From a bacterium (GTDB lineage Bacteria > Actinomycetota > Acidimicrobiia > Spongiisociales > UBA5794): a stretch of 64,000 bases of DNA. The stretch is from positions 1 through 64,000 of the forward strand of contig JAAETI010000486.1 in the NCBI GenBank assembly GCA_024228555.1. Direction: 5' to 3'. The notes under the pieces are model-generated. The model was not told the DNA's origin. It saw nothing but the letters and a program-made list of their open reading frames with translations, and made no database searches. Positions 50,068-57,900 of this stretch are shown here, in pieces (the first letter of the stretch is position 1; every line of letters starts with the position of its first letter). Made by a program: the position numbers and the translations under genes.

Positions 50068-51645
50068 ATGCCGATACACCTGAAACAGACCCATTCCGAT
50101 TGGCTCGACTTGCAGCAGGTGTTCATATCTCAGTCTTCTGACGCCGCATTGTTTCGTGCGTTCTTCGAGCATGCCCATACACCGTTGTTGATAGTCGACG
50201 ATGATCTCCAGGTACTCGAGGCGAACGCCACCGCAAGTCACATCCTCGGTCTTGACAGCGGCTCACCCAACGACTTGTTGAGCGGCTTCTGGAGTATTAG
50301 TGCGACCGCGGTGCTGCGGATGATCGAAGGCGTCAAGCGGCGTAGGCCCGTCTCCCCGGTTTCGGCCAGGACCTCGGCGGATCTTCTTGTCGAGGTCGAC
50401 GCCTTTCTCATCGAGGGCGACGGTGCGGCCGCAATGGGGGTGATCGTCACCGACCGTTCCAGCATCGATGAAGCGCAGCGTCAGCTGAAGGACCAAGAGG
50501 AGCGCTACCGATCCTTGTTCGAGTGGGCCCCGGTGGCGATGCGTGAAGAGGACTTCACCGCTGTTGGGCTCTGGTTGGGTCGGCTCCGTGCTGAGGGGGT
50601 CATGGATCTTGCCGCACACATGGACGACCACCCCGAGGACGTCGAACGAGCGATCATGAGCATTCGCACCAGTCGGGTCAATGCTGCAACTGTCGACCTG
50701 CTGAAAGCACCCTCGGCCTTGGCGATCACGCGTGGCTTCCGTGAGGACGAGCTGACGCCACAAGTGCTTGGTTCGTTCAAGGATCAGTTCCTCACTCTGT
50801 GGAACGGCGACACTGATCATCAGGCCGACTTCGTCGGAGTCAATTTCATTGGACAGCCGTTTGAGTGCCGGTTGTGGTGGAAGGTTCCCCGAACCGCCGC
50901 CGGTCGTGACCTGTCACGGGTCGCGGTGTCGCTGCTCGATCTGACCCAGCTGCGGGCAACCGAAAGAAGGCTTGAGCGTCTGGTCGCCGACAAGGATCGG
51001 TTCATAGCCAGCGTCTCCCATGAGCTTCGTACCCCGCTGTCGGCGGTGTTGGGTCTTTCGGAGGAACTAGCGACCAACTGGGAACGCTTCGAAGAAGGCG
51101 AGCTCCGCGAACTCACCGGTCTCATTGCTGCACAGTCAGCAGACCTTGCACTGCTTGTTGAGGATCTGCTGGTGGCTGCGAACCTCGATGCGGGCCGGGT
51201 TGCGATCAGCGGTGCAGTGGTTGATCTGAAAGAACTCGCCGCAAGAGCGCTCGCTGATTGCCAGCGCTCGAACCCCTCTGTCGACTCGGTCGAGATTTTG
51301 GGGCCGACGACCTTGGCTTTTGCCGATCCGGTGCGCACCCGCCAGATCATCAGAAACCTAATCACGAACGCCGTCCGCTATGGCGGTGACGAGGTCGCAG
51401 TCAATGTCGGCGCCAGCAACCGCCCGTATGTCGCGGTGATCGATAACGGCGAGGGCATTGCTCTTGAGCACCGTGAGTCAATCTTTGTCGCGTACTTCCA
51501 AGCGGAGACCCAAGAGCGGATTCTTGGTTCGTTAGGGCTCGGTCTCTCCATCGCACGCGAGCTGGCTAGGCGCATGGATGGTGACTTGTCCTACTGCTAT
51601 GAGGACTCTCGCAGTAGCTTCCGGCTGGATCTGCCGCAAGCCTGA
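50068..51645 (+). CDS. cytosolic PAS-domain sensor histidine kinase
   Basis: 525 aa, no membrane helix. PAS domain 1 (about 30-145; FFEHAHTPLLIVDDDLQVLE). A second PAS-like region (about 150-290; LFEWAPVAMREEDFTAVGLW) has the variant seen in actinobacterial kinases. HisKA (about 305-370; FIASVSHELRTPLSAVLGLS) and HATPase_c (about 405-520; QIIRNLITNAVRYGGDEVAV, ILGSLGLGLSIARELARRMD). The kinase core is very similar to that of the frameshifted kinase at 47444-48978, so they are paralogs. No response regulator is adjacent. Confidence 0.9.
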   Translation: MPIHLKQTHSDWLDLQQVFISQSSDAALFRAFFEHAHTPLLIVDDDLQVLEANATASHILGLDSGSPNDLLSGFWSISATAVLRMIEGVKRRRPVSPVSARTSADLLVEVDAFLIEGDGAAAMGVIVTDRSSIDEAQRQLKDQEERYRSLFEWAPVAMREEDFTAVGLWLGRLRAEGVMDLAAHMDDHPEDVERAIMSIRTSRVNAATVDLLKAPSALAITRGFREDELTPQVLGSFKDQFLTLWNGDTDHQADFVGVNFIGQPFECRLWWKVPRTAAGRDLSRVAVSLLDLTQLRATERRLERLVADKDRFIASVSHELRTPLSAVLGLSEELATNWERFEEGELRELTGLIAAQSADLALLVEDLLVAANLDAGRVAISGAVVDLKELAARALADCQRSNPSVDSVEILGPTTLAFADPVRTRQIIRNLITNAVRYGGDEVAVNVGASNRPYVAVIDNGEGIALEHRESIFVAYFQAETQERILGSLGLGLSIARELARRMDGDLSYCYEDSRSSFRLDLPQA

Positions 51646-51697
51646 GAGCGCTTGCAGGTAGCTACCATCGGAGGGAAATCAATCGGGAGTCTGCAAC

Positions 51698-53137
51698 GTG
51701 TTTGATCTTGCCCAGACCGCGGTGGAGGGGGCCCTGGCCGCAGGCGCCCAATATGCCGATGCTCGGGTCGTAATATCCAAGAACCAGTCGATCGCCGTCC
51801 TCAATCAGGAGCCACAGTCAATTGACCAGGCCGAGCGGGCCGGCATTGGGGTCCGGGCGCTCACCGGCTCCGGCTGGGGTTTCTACGCAACGTCCGACAT
51901 GTCAGCGGCGGCGGCGCGGCGAGCAGGCCAAGAGAGTGCCGCGATCTCGCGAGCCTCGGCGTCCGTCCCAGGTCCAAATATGCCACTTACAGATGTACCG
52001 GTTGTCGAGGCCTTCTATGAGACGCCGTATGAGGAAGACCCGTTCACGATTCCCATCTCGGAGAAGGTGGACCTGCTTGTTGCCGTGACCAAGACAATGC
52101 AGGAGGTCGAGGGGATAGCGCTGGCCAGCGGAAATCTTTCCTTCTGGGATACCAACAAGTGGTTTGCATCCTCCCAGGGGCATCGGATCCATCAGCATCT
52201 CCTGGAGTCGGGGGGTGGCTACGACGCCACAGCTCTTGGCGAAAACGAGACGCAACGCCGTTCCTATCCCCAATCGTTCGGCCAGTTCGAAACCGGCGGC
52301 TATGAGACGGTGCGCAAGTGGGATTATGCCGGAAATGCAGGTCGCGTCGCCGAAGAGGCGGCGGCGCTGCTCAGTGCCCCAGAGCTCGAAGAAGGCGAGA
52401 AGTCGCTGATCCTGGAGGGTTCCCAGCTGGCGCTGCAGATCCACGAATCTGTTGGGCACGCTATCGAGCTCGACCGGATTCTGGGATGGGAGGCTGCCTT
52501 TGCCGGGACGTCGCACCTCGAACTCGAGAAGCTGCGCACCCACAAATACGGGTCAGATCTCATGAACATCACCGCTGACGCAACGTTGCCGGGTGCACTC
52601 GGCACGTTTGGCTTTGACGACGAAGGAACACCGGCGCAGCGTGTGGACATAGTCAAGGCAGGAACGTGGGTTGGTGTGCTGTCTGGGCGCGATTCCGCCT
52701 CGCTCGCCGGTCTGCCACCCGGTGGCATGGTGCGCGCCGATGGCTACAACCGCCTGCCGATGGTGCGGATGACAAACGTTGGCATCCTGCCCGGCGATTC
52801 AAGCCTCGAAGAGATCATCGCCGACACCAAGGACGGCGTCTACATGGCGACAAACCGGTCATGGTCAATCGATGACCGTCGTCTCAATTTCCAGTTTGGT
52901 TGTGAGGTGGGCTGGGAAGTGAAAGACGGCAAGCTGGGTCGGATGGTCAAGAACCCGACCTACACGGGGATAACGCCTCAGTTCTGGGGCCAACTCGACA
53001 AGCTGGCCGGTGGTGATGAGTGGGTTCATTGGGGCACACCCAACTGTGGGAAGGGACAACCCATGCAGGTTGCACACACAGGACACTCAGCAGCGCCAGG
53101 GCGCTTCGGGACCGTAAGAGTGGGGGTGCGCGCATGA
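51698..53137 (+). CDS. tldD: TldD-family metalloprotease
   Basis: 479 aa, GTG start. The N-terminal domain is followed by the metal motif LQIHESVGHAIELDRIL (HExxxH plus Glu) and family strings GRVAEEAAALLSAPELEEGE and GTFGFDDEGTPAQRVD. It forms a heterodimeric protease with the PmbA partner that trims unfolded peptides, for example ribosomally made precursor peptides or antitoxins. It overlaps pmbA by 4 nt (ATGA). Confidence 0.94.
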   Translation: MFDLAQTAVEGALAAGAQYADARVVISKNQSIAVLNQEPQSIDQAERAGIGVRALTGSGWGFYATSDMSAAAARRAGQESAAISRASASVPGPNMPLTDVPVVEAFYETPYEEDPFTIPISEKVDLLVAVTKTMQEVEGIALASGNLSFWDTNKWFASSQGHRIHQHLLESGGGYDATALGENETQRRSYPQSFGQFETGGYETVRKWDYAGNAGRVAEEAAALLSAPELEEGEKSLILEGSQLALQIHESVGHAIELDRILGWEAAFAGTSHLELEKLRTHKYGSDLMNITADATLPGALGTFGFDDEGTPAQRVDIVKAGTWVGVLSGRDSASLAGLPPGGMVRADGYNRLPMVRMTNVGILPGDSSLEEIIADTKDGVYMATNRSWSIDDRRLNFQFGCEVGWEVKDGKLGRMVKNPTYTGITPQFWGQLDKLAGGDEWVHWGTPNCGKGQPMQVAHTGHSAAPGRFGTVRVGVRA

Positions 53138-54459
53138 GCCGGACTATCGAACTTGCCGGCCACGTTCTCGAGCACGTGGGTGATCGTGCCGAAGCCGAGA
53201 TCGTTGTCACCGGCGGTGAGGCGGCGTTGACACGATTCGCCAACTCTTTCATTCACCAGAATGTCGCCGATGAGGGCTACCAAGTCGCGCTGCGGGTTGC
53301 GGTGGATGGACGCGTCAATGCGGCCACCACAACCAGCGTCGAGAATCTCGACAGCTTTGTCGACGACACGATCGGCATTGCCGCGCTGCAGCGGGTTGAC
53401 GAGGGGTGGCCTGGATTGACGCCTCCGCTTGATGTTGTCGACCCTAAACATTTTGACGAGGCAACCGCACAAGCTGCCCCCGATGTGAGAGCGGAGAAGG
53501 TCGCCGACTTCGTGTCAGCGGGACCCGGCATGCGCGCTGCAGGCTATTGCGAGACCGTTGGCCACGATGTGGCCTTTGTGAACACCGCGGGGCATCGCGC
53601 CTTCGGTCGATACAGCCGGGCCAGCATCGATGGGATCCACCAAATCGAAGGAGCCGCCGGATCGGGACACGCCACCTCGCAGCGCATCGAAGATCTCGAC
53701 GGTGGTGCGGTGGGGTCCTTGGCAGCAGATCGGGCGCAGCGCGGTCTTGATCCGTTTGATCTGAAACCGGGCGAGTACCAAGTTGTTCTCGCTCCCGAGG
53801 CGGTTGGCACGATCGCAATGTTCCTCGCCTACTACGGATTCAACGGCAAGCACCATGCCGAGGGGCAGTCGTTCGTTGAGGTGGGCAAGAAGCAGTTTGA
53901 TGCTTCGATCAACATCTACGACGACGCCACCGATAGCCGCGCTCTTGGAGTGGGATTCGACGCCGAGGGCACGCCGAAACAGCGACTCGGTTTGATCACC
54001 GCTGGCGTCAGTGAAGGCATCGCCCACGATCGGAGGACTGCTGCAAAGGCGGGTGTCCACCCAACCGGACACGGCGATCCTGGGTCCGAAGTGTGGGGTC
54101 CGCTCCCGACCCAAGTATTCCTCGAGGAGGGTGAAGTCTCAGTCGACGAGATGATCGCCTCCGTGGAGCGGGGTCTCTATGTCGCGACGTTCAACTACTG
54201 CCGGGCGCTGGATCCGAAGGCGCTCACCGTTACCGGGCTCACGAGGAACGGGACCTTCATGATCGAGAACGGCAAGATCACCGGAGCGGTCACCAACATG
54301 AGATTCACCCAATCGTTTGTTGATGCTCTCGGCCAGGGAAAGGTCGAAGCAATAGGGAACGATGCCCGCTTCGCCGACTCCGAGTTCGGGCCGGGCATGA
54401 TGTACGTCCCAACGCTCCAGCTAGAGGGTTGGAACTTCACAGGGGGAGCAGGCGGGTAG
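53134..54459 (+). CDS. pmbA: PmbA/TldE-family protein
   Basis: 441 aa. The non-catalytic partner of TldD, lacking the HExxxH motif, with LTRFANSFIHQNVADEGYQV, NIYDDATDSRALGVGFDAEG, and GLYVATFNYCRALDPKALTV. The frame runs upstream, but ATG 53134 is the coupled start. No precursor-peptide gene is recognisable next to the pair. Confidence 0.92.
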   Translation: MSRTIELAGHVLEHVGDRAEAEIVVTGGEAALTRFANSFIHQNVADEGYQVALRVAVDGRVNAATTTSVENLDSFVDDTIGIAALQRVDEGWPGLTPPLDVVDPKHFDEATAQAAPDVRAEKVADFVSAGPGMRAAGYCETVGHDVAFVNTAGHRAFGRYSRASIDGIHQIEGAAGSGHATSQRIEDLDGGAVGSLAADRAQRGLDPFDLKPGEYQVVLAPEAVGTIAMFLAYYGFNGKHHAEGQSFVEVGKKQFDASINIYDDATDSRALGVGFDAEGTPKQRLGLITAGVSEGIAHDRRTAAKAGVHPTGHGDPGSEVWGPLPTQVFLEEGEVSVDEMIASVERGLYVATFNYCRALDPKALTVTGLTRNGTFMIENGKITGAVTNMRFTQSFVDALGQGKVEAIGNDARFADSEFGPGMMYVPTLQLEGWNFTGGAGG

Positions 54460-54461
54460 CC

Positions 54462-54692
54462 ATGTTCTCTCGAAAGGACAAGCTGGTACCGATTGCCGAA
54501 TTCGTCGATCGTGCCCAAGCCGAGGACGCCTGGACCTTGTTGGAGGAGGCGGATATCCCCGCCAACGTGCTGACCGAGCCTGGGACGTTCGGGACGCCCC
54601 ACCTCCATCGGATCGAGGTGGAGCGGCCCAACGTGCCAACCGCACAGGCGCTCATTGCTCACCTGGTAACGAAACAGAACGGTCCGACCTAG
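54462..54692 (+). CDS. DUF2007-like signal-transducing protein
   Basis: 76 aa from ATG 54462. The pattern IAEFVDRAQAEDAWTLLEEA followed by DIPANVLTEPG resembles the short DUF2007 family (putative signal transducers with a ferredoxin-like fold). It is 2 nt after the pmbA stop and so likely in that operon. Its stop lies inside a 32-bp perfect palindrome. Confidence 0.7.
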   Translation: MFSRKDKLVPIAEFVDRAQAEDAWTLLEEADIPANVLTEPGTFGTPHLHRIEVERPNVPTAQALIAHLVTKQNGPT

Positions 54693-54706
54693 GTCGGACC
54701 GTTCTG
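54675..54706. terminator. 32-bp perfect palindrome, bidirectional terminator candidate
   Basis: The 16-bp arm CAGAACGGTCCGACCT is followed by its exact reverse complement. It spans the stop codon of the 54462-54692 gene and separates it from the convergent thioredoxin gene. In RNA it would fold with about a 14-bp stem and four-base loop on either strand. T-rich stretches after it are weak. Confidence 0.7.
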
Positions 54707-54725
54707 AAGAGTGAGTGTTGCTTGT

Positions 54726-55136
54726 TCAGTGGCTGTGGTCGTGCTCATGGTCGTGATCATGGTCGTGCTCATGATCGTCTGAATTCTCCTCGATCTCGCT
54801 GCGGACCGCATCCATATCCAGACCCTTGGCCTGCTCGATGAGGTCCTCGAGAGCGTTCTCGGGAAGAGCACCTGGCTGCGAGAAGATACCGATCTTCTCG
54901 CGGAAGATCATCAGGGTTGGGATGGAGCGAATTTGGAAGTAGGAAGCCAGTTCCTGCTCGGCTTCGGTGTCAACCTTGGCGAAGACGACGCCTTCATGGT
55001 TCTCCGACACCTTCTCGTAGGTTGGGGCAAAGCTCTTGCAAGGGCCGCACCAGTCCGCCCAGAAGTCAACGAGTACGATGTCGTTGCTGAGGACTGTTTC
55101 CTCGAAGGTGTCTTTTTTGAGATTGACTGTTGCCAT
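54726..55136 (-). CDS. trxA: thioredoxin with histidine-rich C-terminal tail
   Basis: 136 aa from ATG 55136 (GGAG upstream). The thioredoxin fold (about 1-105) has VDFWADWCGPCKSFAPTYEK and the cis-Pro loop FQIRSIPTLMIF. A helical segment follows, then a tail DDHEHDHDHDHEHDHSH of alternating His/Asp, unusual for thioredoxin, likely to bind Zn, Ni or Cu. It is divergent from the ccm operon, where disulfide reduction of apocytochromes is needed, but it has no signal peptide and should be cytoplasmic. Confidence 0.88.
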   Translation of the reverse strand: MATVNLKKDTFEETVLSNDIVLVDFWADWCGPCKSFAPTYEKVSENHEGVVFAKVDTEAEQELASYFQIRSIPTLMIFREKIGIFSQPGALPENALEDLIEQAKGLDMDAVRSEIEENSDDHEHDHDHDHEHDHSH

Positions 55137-55310
55137 GGGCGATATCTCCGGTTCTCTGTAAATCGGTCGGCTTTGTAACGTATAGGGATTCGTGAATATT
55201 CCCCGCCGAAGCGGAGATTCGGACGCCAGGAGACGGTGAACCCAGTGAAGCCAGGGTACAGGCTCTCTGCCTCCCGCTCCGCCGGGGCAGCCGGGTCCGA
55301 TCAGAATACG

Positions 55311-55316
55311 TAGACT
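55311..55316 (+). promoter_or_regulatory. -10 box before ccmA
   Basis: TAGACT lies 8 nt before the GTG start of ccmA at 55325, fitting a leaderless transcript for the ccm operon. Confidence 0.45.
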
Positions 55317-55324
55317 GCTGCGCT

Positions 55325-55969
55325 GTGCTTTCTGCAAACGCCCATGTTGTGTTCAGGAGGGTTGCCGCCCGCATCGGGGTGACAACCATCCTTCGAGACG
55401 TCAACCTCACGGTTCGTGCCGGTGAGTCGGTCGGTCTCTTCGGGTCGAACGGTGCAGGCAAGACGACACTCCTGCGAGTCATCGCAACGTTGTTGCGCCC
55501 CAGTGCTGGTGAGGCCCAGGTGCTTGGGACCGATCTCGGGTCTTCGGATCGGTTCAGCATTCGATCCCGCATCGGTCTGATCGGGCACAGCCCGGCCCTG
55601 TACCCAGAGCTGAGCTTGGCTGCCAACCTCGAGTTTTCGGCTCGGATCGCCGGGGCCCCTCTTGCAGCCGCCAACGATGCCCTAGAAACCGTCGGTCTTG
55701 GGCAGGCACGAGATCGGCTCGCCGGCGAGGCGTCGCACGGGATGCAGCGTCGGGTCGAGTTCGCCAGGGAGTTGATGCTGCAGCCCGAGCTGCTGTTGCT
55801 CGATGAGCCACATTCAGCCTTGGACCCAAGCGCAGTAGAGCTGGTCGAGCACATCGTTGCCGGGGTCCTCGATCGTGGTGGGGCAGTGGTGCTCGTGTCG
55901 CATGACGTCGACCGGGTTGCCCCAATGGTGACCCGCACCGCAGAGCTAACCGGGGGAACGGTCCGATGA
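55325..55969 (+). CDS. ccmA: heme-exporter ATP-binding protein CcmA
   Basis: 214 aa, GTG start. Walker A is LFGSNGAGKTTLLRVIATLL, the signature position reads ASHGMQRRVEFARELML (the CcmA type rather than LSGGQ), and Walker B is LLLLDEPHSALDPSAVEL. It energises release of heme-loaded CcmE from CcmCDE. It is followed by ccmB in an ATGA overlap. Confidence 0.93.
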   Translation: MLSANAHVVFRRVAARIGVTTILRDVNLTVRAGESVGLFGSNGAGKTTLLRVIATLLRPSAGEAQVLGTDLGSSDRFSIRSRIGLIGHSPALYPELSLAANLEFSARIAGAPLAAANDALETVGLGQARDRLAGEASHGMQRRVEFARELMLQPELLLLDEPHSALDPSAVELVEHIVAGVLDRGGAVVLVSHDVDRVAPMVTRTAELTGGTVR

Positions 55970-56637
55970 GCAACAGATTCTGGCCGCAGGCGTTCGCCAT
56001 TGCTCGGCGTGATCTGGATAGGGAACGCCGGTCAGGTGAGGTTGCGTGGGTGACTATCCCTTTCGGAGCCGTTGCGCTGCTGCTCGTGCCGCTTGCCGTC
56101 GGAATCAACCAAGACGTTCTGTCGCGGATCGGCACCGGAATGCTATTTGTCGTTGTCATGCTGTTCGGTGTCCTCACCGCGGTCCGGCAAACGAACATCG
56201 AAACCCCTGCCCAGCGTGACGCCATTGCGCTACTCGGCGTGGATCCCGTGGCGGAGTTCGCAGGCAGGTCGATGGCGACCGCACTCCTGCTGCTGGCGTT
56301 TCAGGTCGTCATGGGAGCCGTCACAGTGGCGCTCTATGGTCTTGATCTGGCGGGTTGGGAGTGGATGGTGGTCGTCATGCCGTTGACCGCAATTGGCCTC
56401 GCAGAGCTGGGAACGCTGTCGGGTTCGATCGCGGCCAGTACCAATGCCGGACCCGCTCTAGTGCCGTTGCTCGTCACCCCGTTGGCAATCCCTCTTTTGC
56501 TCGGTTCGACCCAAACCGTCGAATCTATAACCCGTGATGGGGTTAATCTGTCGTGGCTGGTGCTGATGGCGATCGTGGTCCTTGTCCTTGCGATCGTCGG
56601 AGTAGTCACAGCAAGACCCCTGCAGGAGACCCGATGA
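55966..56637 (+). CDS. ccmB: heme exporter protein CcmB
   Basis: 223 aa with six membrane helices and the CcmB strings FAIARRDLDRERRSGE, LTAVRQTNIETPAQRDAIAL and STNAGPALVPLLVTPLAIPL. It is the membrane partner of CcmA and CcmC in holo-CcmE release. The stop overlaps ccmC by 4 nt. Confidence 0.93.
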   Translation: MSNRFWPQAFAIARRDLDRERRSGEVAWVTIPFGAVALLLVPLAVGINQDVLSRIGTGMLFVVVMLFGVLTAVRQTNIETPAQRDAIALLGVDPVAEFAGRSMATALLLLAFQVVMGAVTVALYGLDLAGWEWMVVVMPLTAIGLAELGTLSGSIAASTNAGPALVPLLVTPLAIPLLLGSTQTVESITRDGVNLSWLVLMAIVVLVLAIVGVVTARPLQETR

Positions 56638-57374
56638 CCGACGCAACCCGCCGCAGCCGCTCTTGGCTCGACATTGTTGCTGTCGCGGCTGTTGTGGGTG
56701 CGCTCGTTTTTGCGATGACCAGTCCCCGTGTGGAATCACAGGGCGATTCGGCTCGGATGCTCTTCATTCATGTCCCCACGATTTGGCTCGCCTATCTCGC
56801 CTTCGCTGTGACATTCGTGGCCAGCATCACCTACTTGGTAACCAAGAAGCTGAAGTGGGATCTGATTGCCGGCTCCTCAGCCGAAATCGGCGTTGTGTTC
56901 ACAACGGTGGCGATCATCGGTGGTGCGATCTGGGGTAAGGCGACTTGGAATGTCTACTGGACCTGGGATGCCCGGCTGACCCTCACCGCCATCATGCTTT
57001 TTGTGTACATCGGATATCTGGCACTGCGCCGCAGCATCCCTGATCCCGAAGCGCGCGCCCGACGCTCATCTGTCCTGGGCATTCTCGGGCTGGTGCAGCT
57101 GATCCCTGTCCACTTTTCCGTGACCTGGTGGAGAACCCTCCATCAATCCAACACGTTTCGCCCCCGTGACATTCAGATGGACGGACCCATCCTGGCCGCG
57201 CTGCTCATGTCTGTCGGCGCCTTCACCCTCGTCTATGCGTCGCTGTTGCGGCACCGCGTTCACCTGGCCGAGCTGGAATTGGTGGCACTCGAAGCCGCCG
57301 CAGCGACCGAGGGTCCCGTCGCCGGTGACGCAGTCACCGCACCGACGATCGACTCGGCGGGAGCGGGAGAATGA
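56634..57374 (+). CDS. ccmC: heme-handling protein CcmC
   Basis: 246 aa with six membrane helices and the tryptophan-rich WWD motif GKATWNVYWTWDARLT, preceded by FIHVPTIWLAYLAFAVTF with a heme-ligand His. It loads heme onto CcmE. The Ala/Glu-rich C-terminal extension is not conserved. The frame is open upstream, but ATG 56634 is the coupled start. Confidence 0.94.
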   Translation: MTDATRRSRSWLDIVAVAAVVGALVFAMTSPRVESQGDSARMLFIHVPTIWLAYLAFAVTFVASITYLVTKKLKWDLIAGSSAEIGVVFTTVAIIGGAIWGKATWNVYWTWDARLTLTAIMLFVYIGYLALRRSIPDPEARARRSSVLGILGLVQLIPVHFSVTWWRTLHQSNTFRPRDIQMDGPILAALLMSVGAFTLVYASLLRHRVHLAELELVALEAAAATEGPVAGDAVTAPTIDSAGAGE

Positions 57375-57487
57375 GATACGTTATAGCCGGCTACACCCTC
57401 ACTTACGGCACCCTCATCGGATATGTCTGGCTGCTCGCCAGGCGGATACGTGCCGCGGAAGAGCGAGTCGGTGATCAGGCATCATGA
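57371..57487 (+). CDS. ccmD: CcmD-like small membrane protein
   Basis: 38 aa, overlapping ccmC and ccmE by 4 nt at both ends (ATGA). One membrane helix (GYTLTYGTLIGYVWLLARRI) followed by a charged cytoplasmic tail. CcmD stabilises CcmC-CcmE. Identified by position, size and topology. Confidence 0.85.
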   Translation: MRYVIAGYTLTYGTLIGYVWLLARRIRAAEERVGDQAS

Positions 57488-57900
57488 AACGCTATTGGAA
57501 GTTCCTCGTCCCGGCCACAGTTGCTCTTGGGCTACTGATCGTGTTGCTAGTCAATCTGTCCAGCAATCTCGTCTACTTCCGAACCCCGACCGAGTTGCAA
57601 ACTGAGGTCGCCCCATCTGAGGAGCGGCTTCGTCTTGGAGGTCAGGTCGTTGCGGGAACCGTCGTCGAAAACGGGGAGACCCTGGTGCTGACGGTGACCG
57701 ATGGCCGTGAGTCGCTACAAGTTGAGCACGCAGGTGCGATCCCGCAGCTCTTTGCCGAGGGACAGGGTGTGATCGTCGAAGGCACATGGGACGGGGCGAT
57801 GTTCCACTCGGACACAATGCTGATCAGGCATGACGAGCAATACCGCACCGAGGACAACGTCATCTACGACACGATTGACCACGAGCTCGACGAGTTGTGA
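57484..57900 (+). CDS. ccmE: heme chaperone CcmE
   Basis: 138 aa: N-terminal membrane anchor (FLVPATVALGLLIVLLVNL), OB-fold domain, and the heme-binding loop LIRHDEQYRTED with the covalent His and the axial Tyr of HxxxY. It carries heme from CcmC to CcmF/H outside the membrane. GTGA overlap with ccmF. Confidence 0.93.
   Translation: MKRYWKFLVPATVALGLLIVLLVNLSSNLVYFRTPTELQTEVAPSEERLRLGGQVVAGTVVENGETLVLTVTDGRESLQVEHAGAIPQLFAEGQGVIVEGTWDGAMFHSDTMLIRHDEQYRTEDNVIYDTIDHELDEL

Noticed and set aside
51698-54459. Ribosomal peptide (RiPP) cluster around TldD/PmbA
   Set aside because: No precursor-like small gene, cyclodehydratase or leader-recognition gene is adjacent; the pair is a common housekeeping unit.
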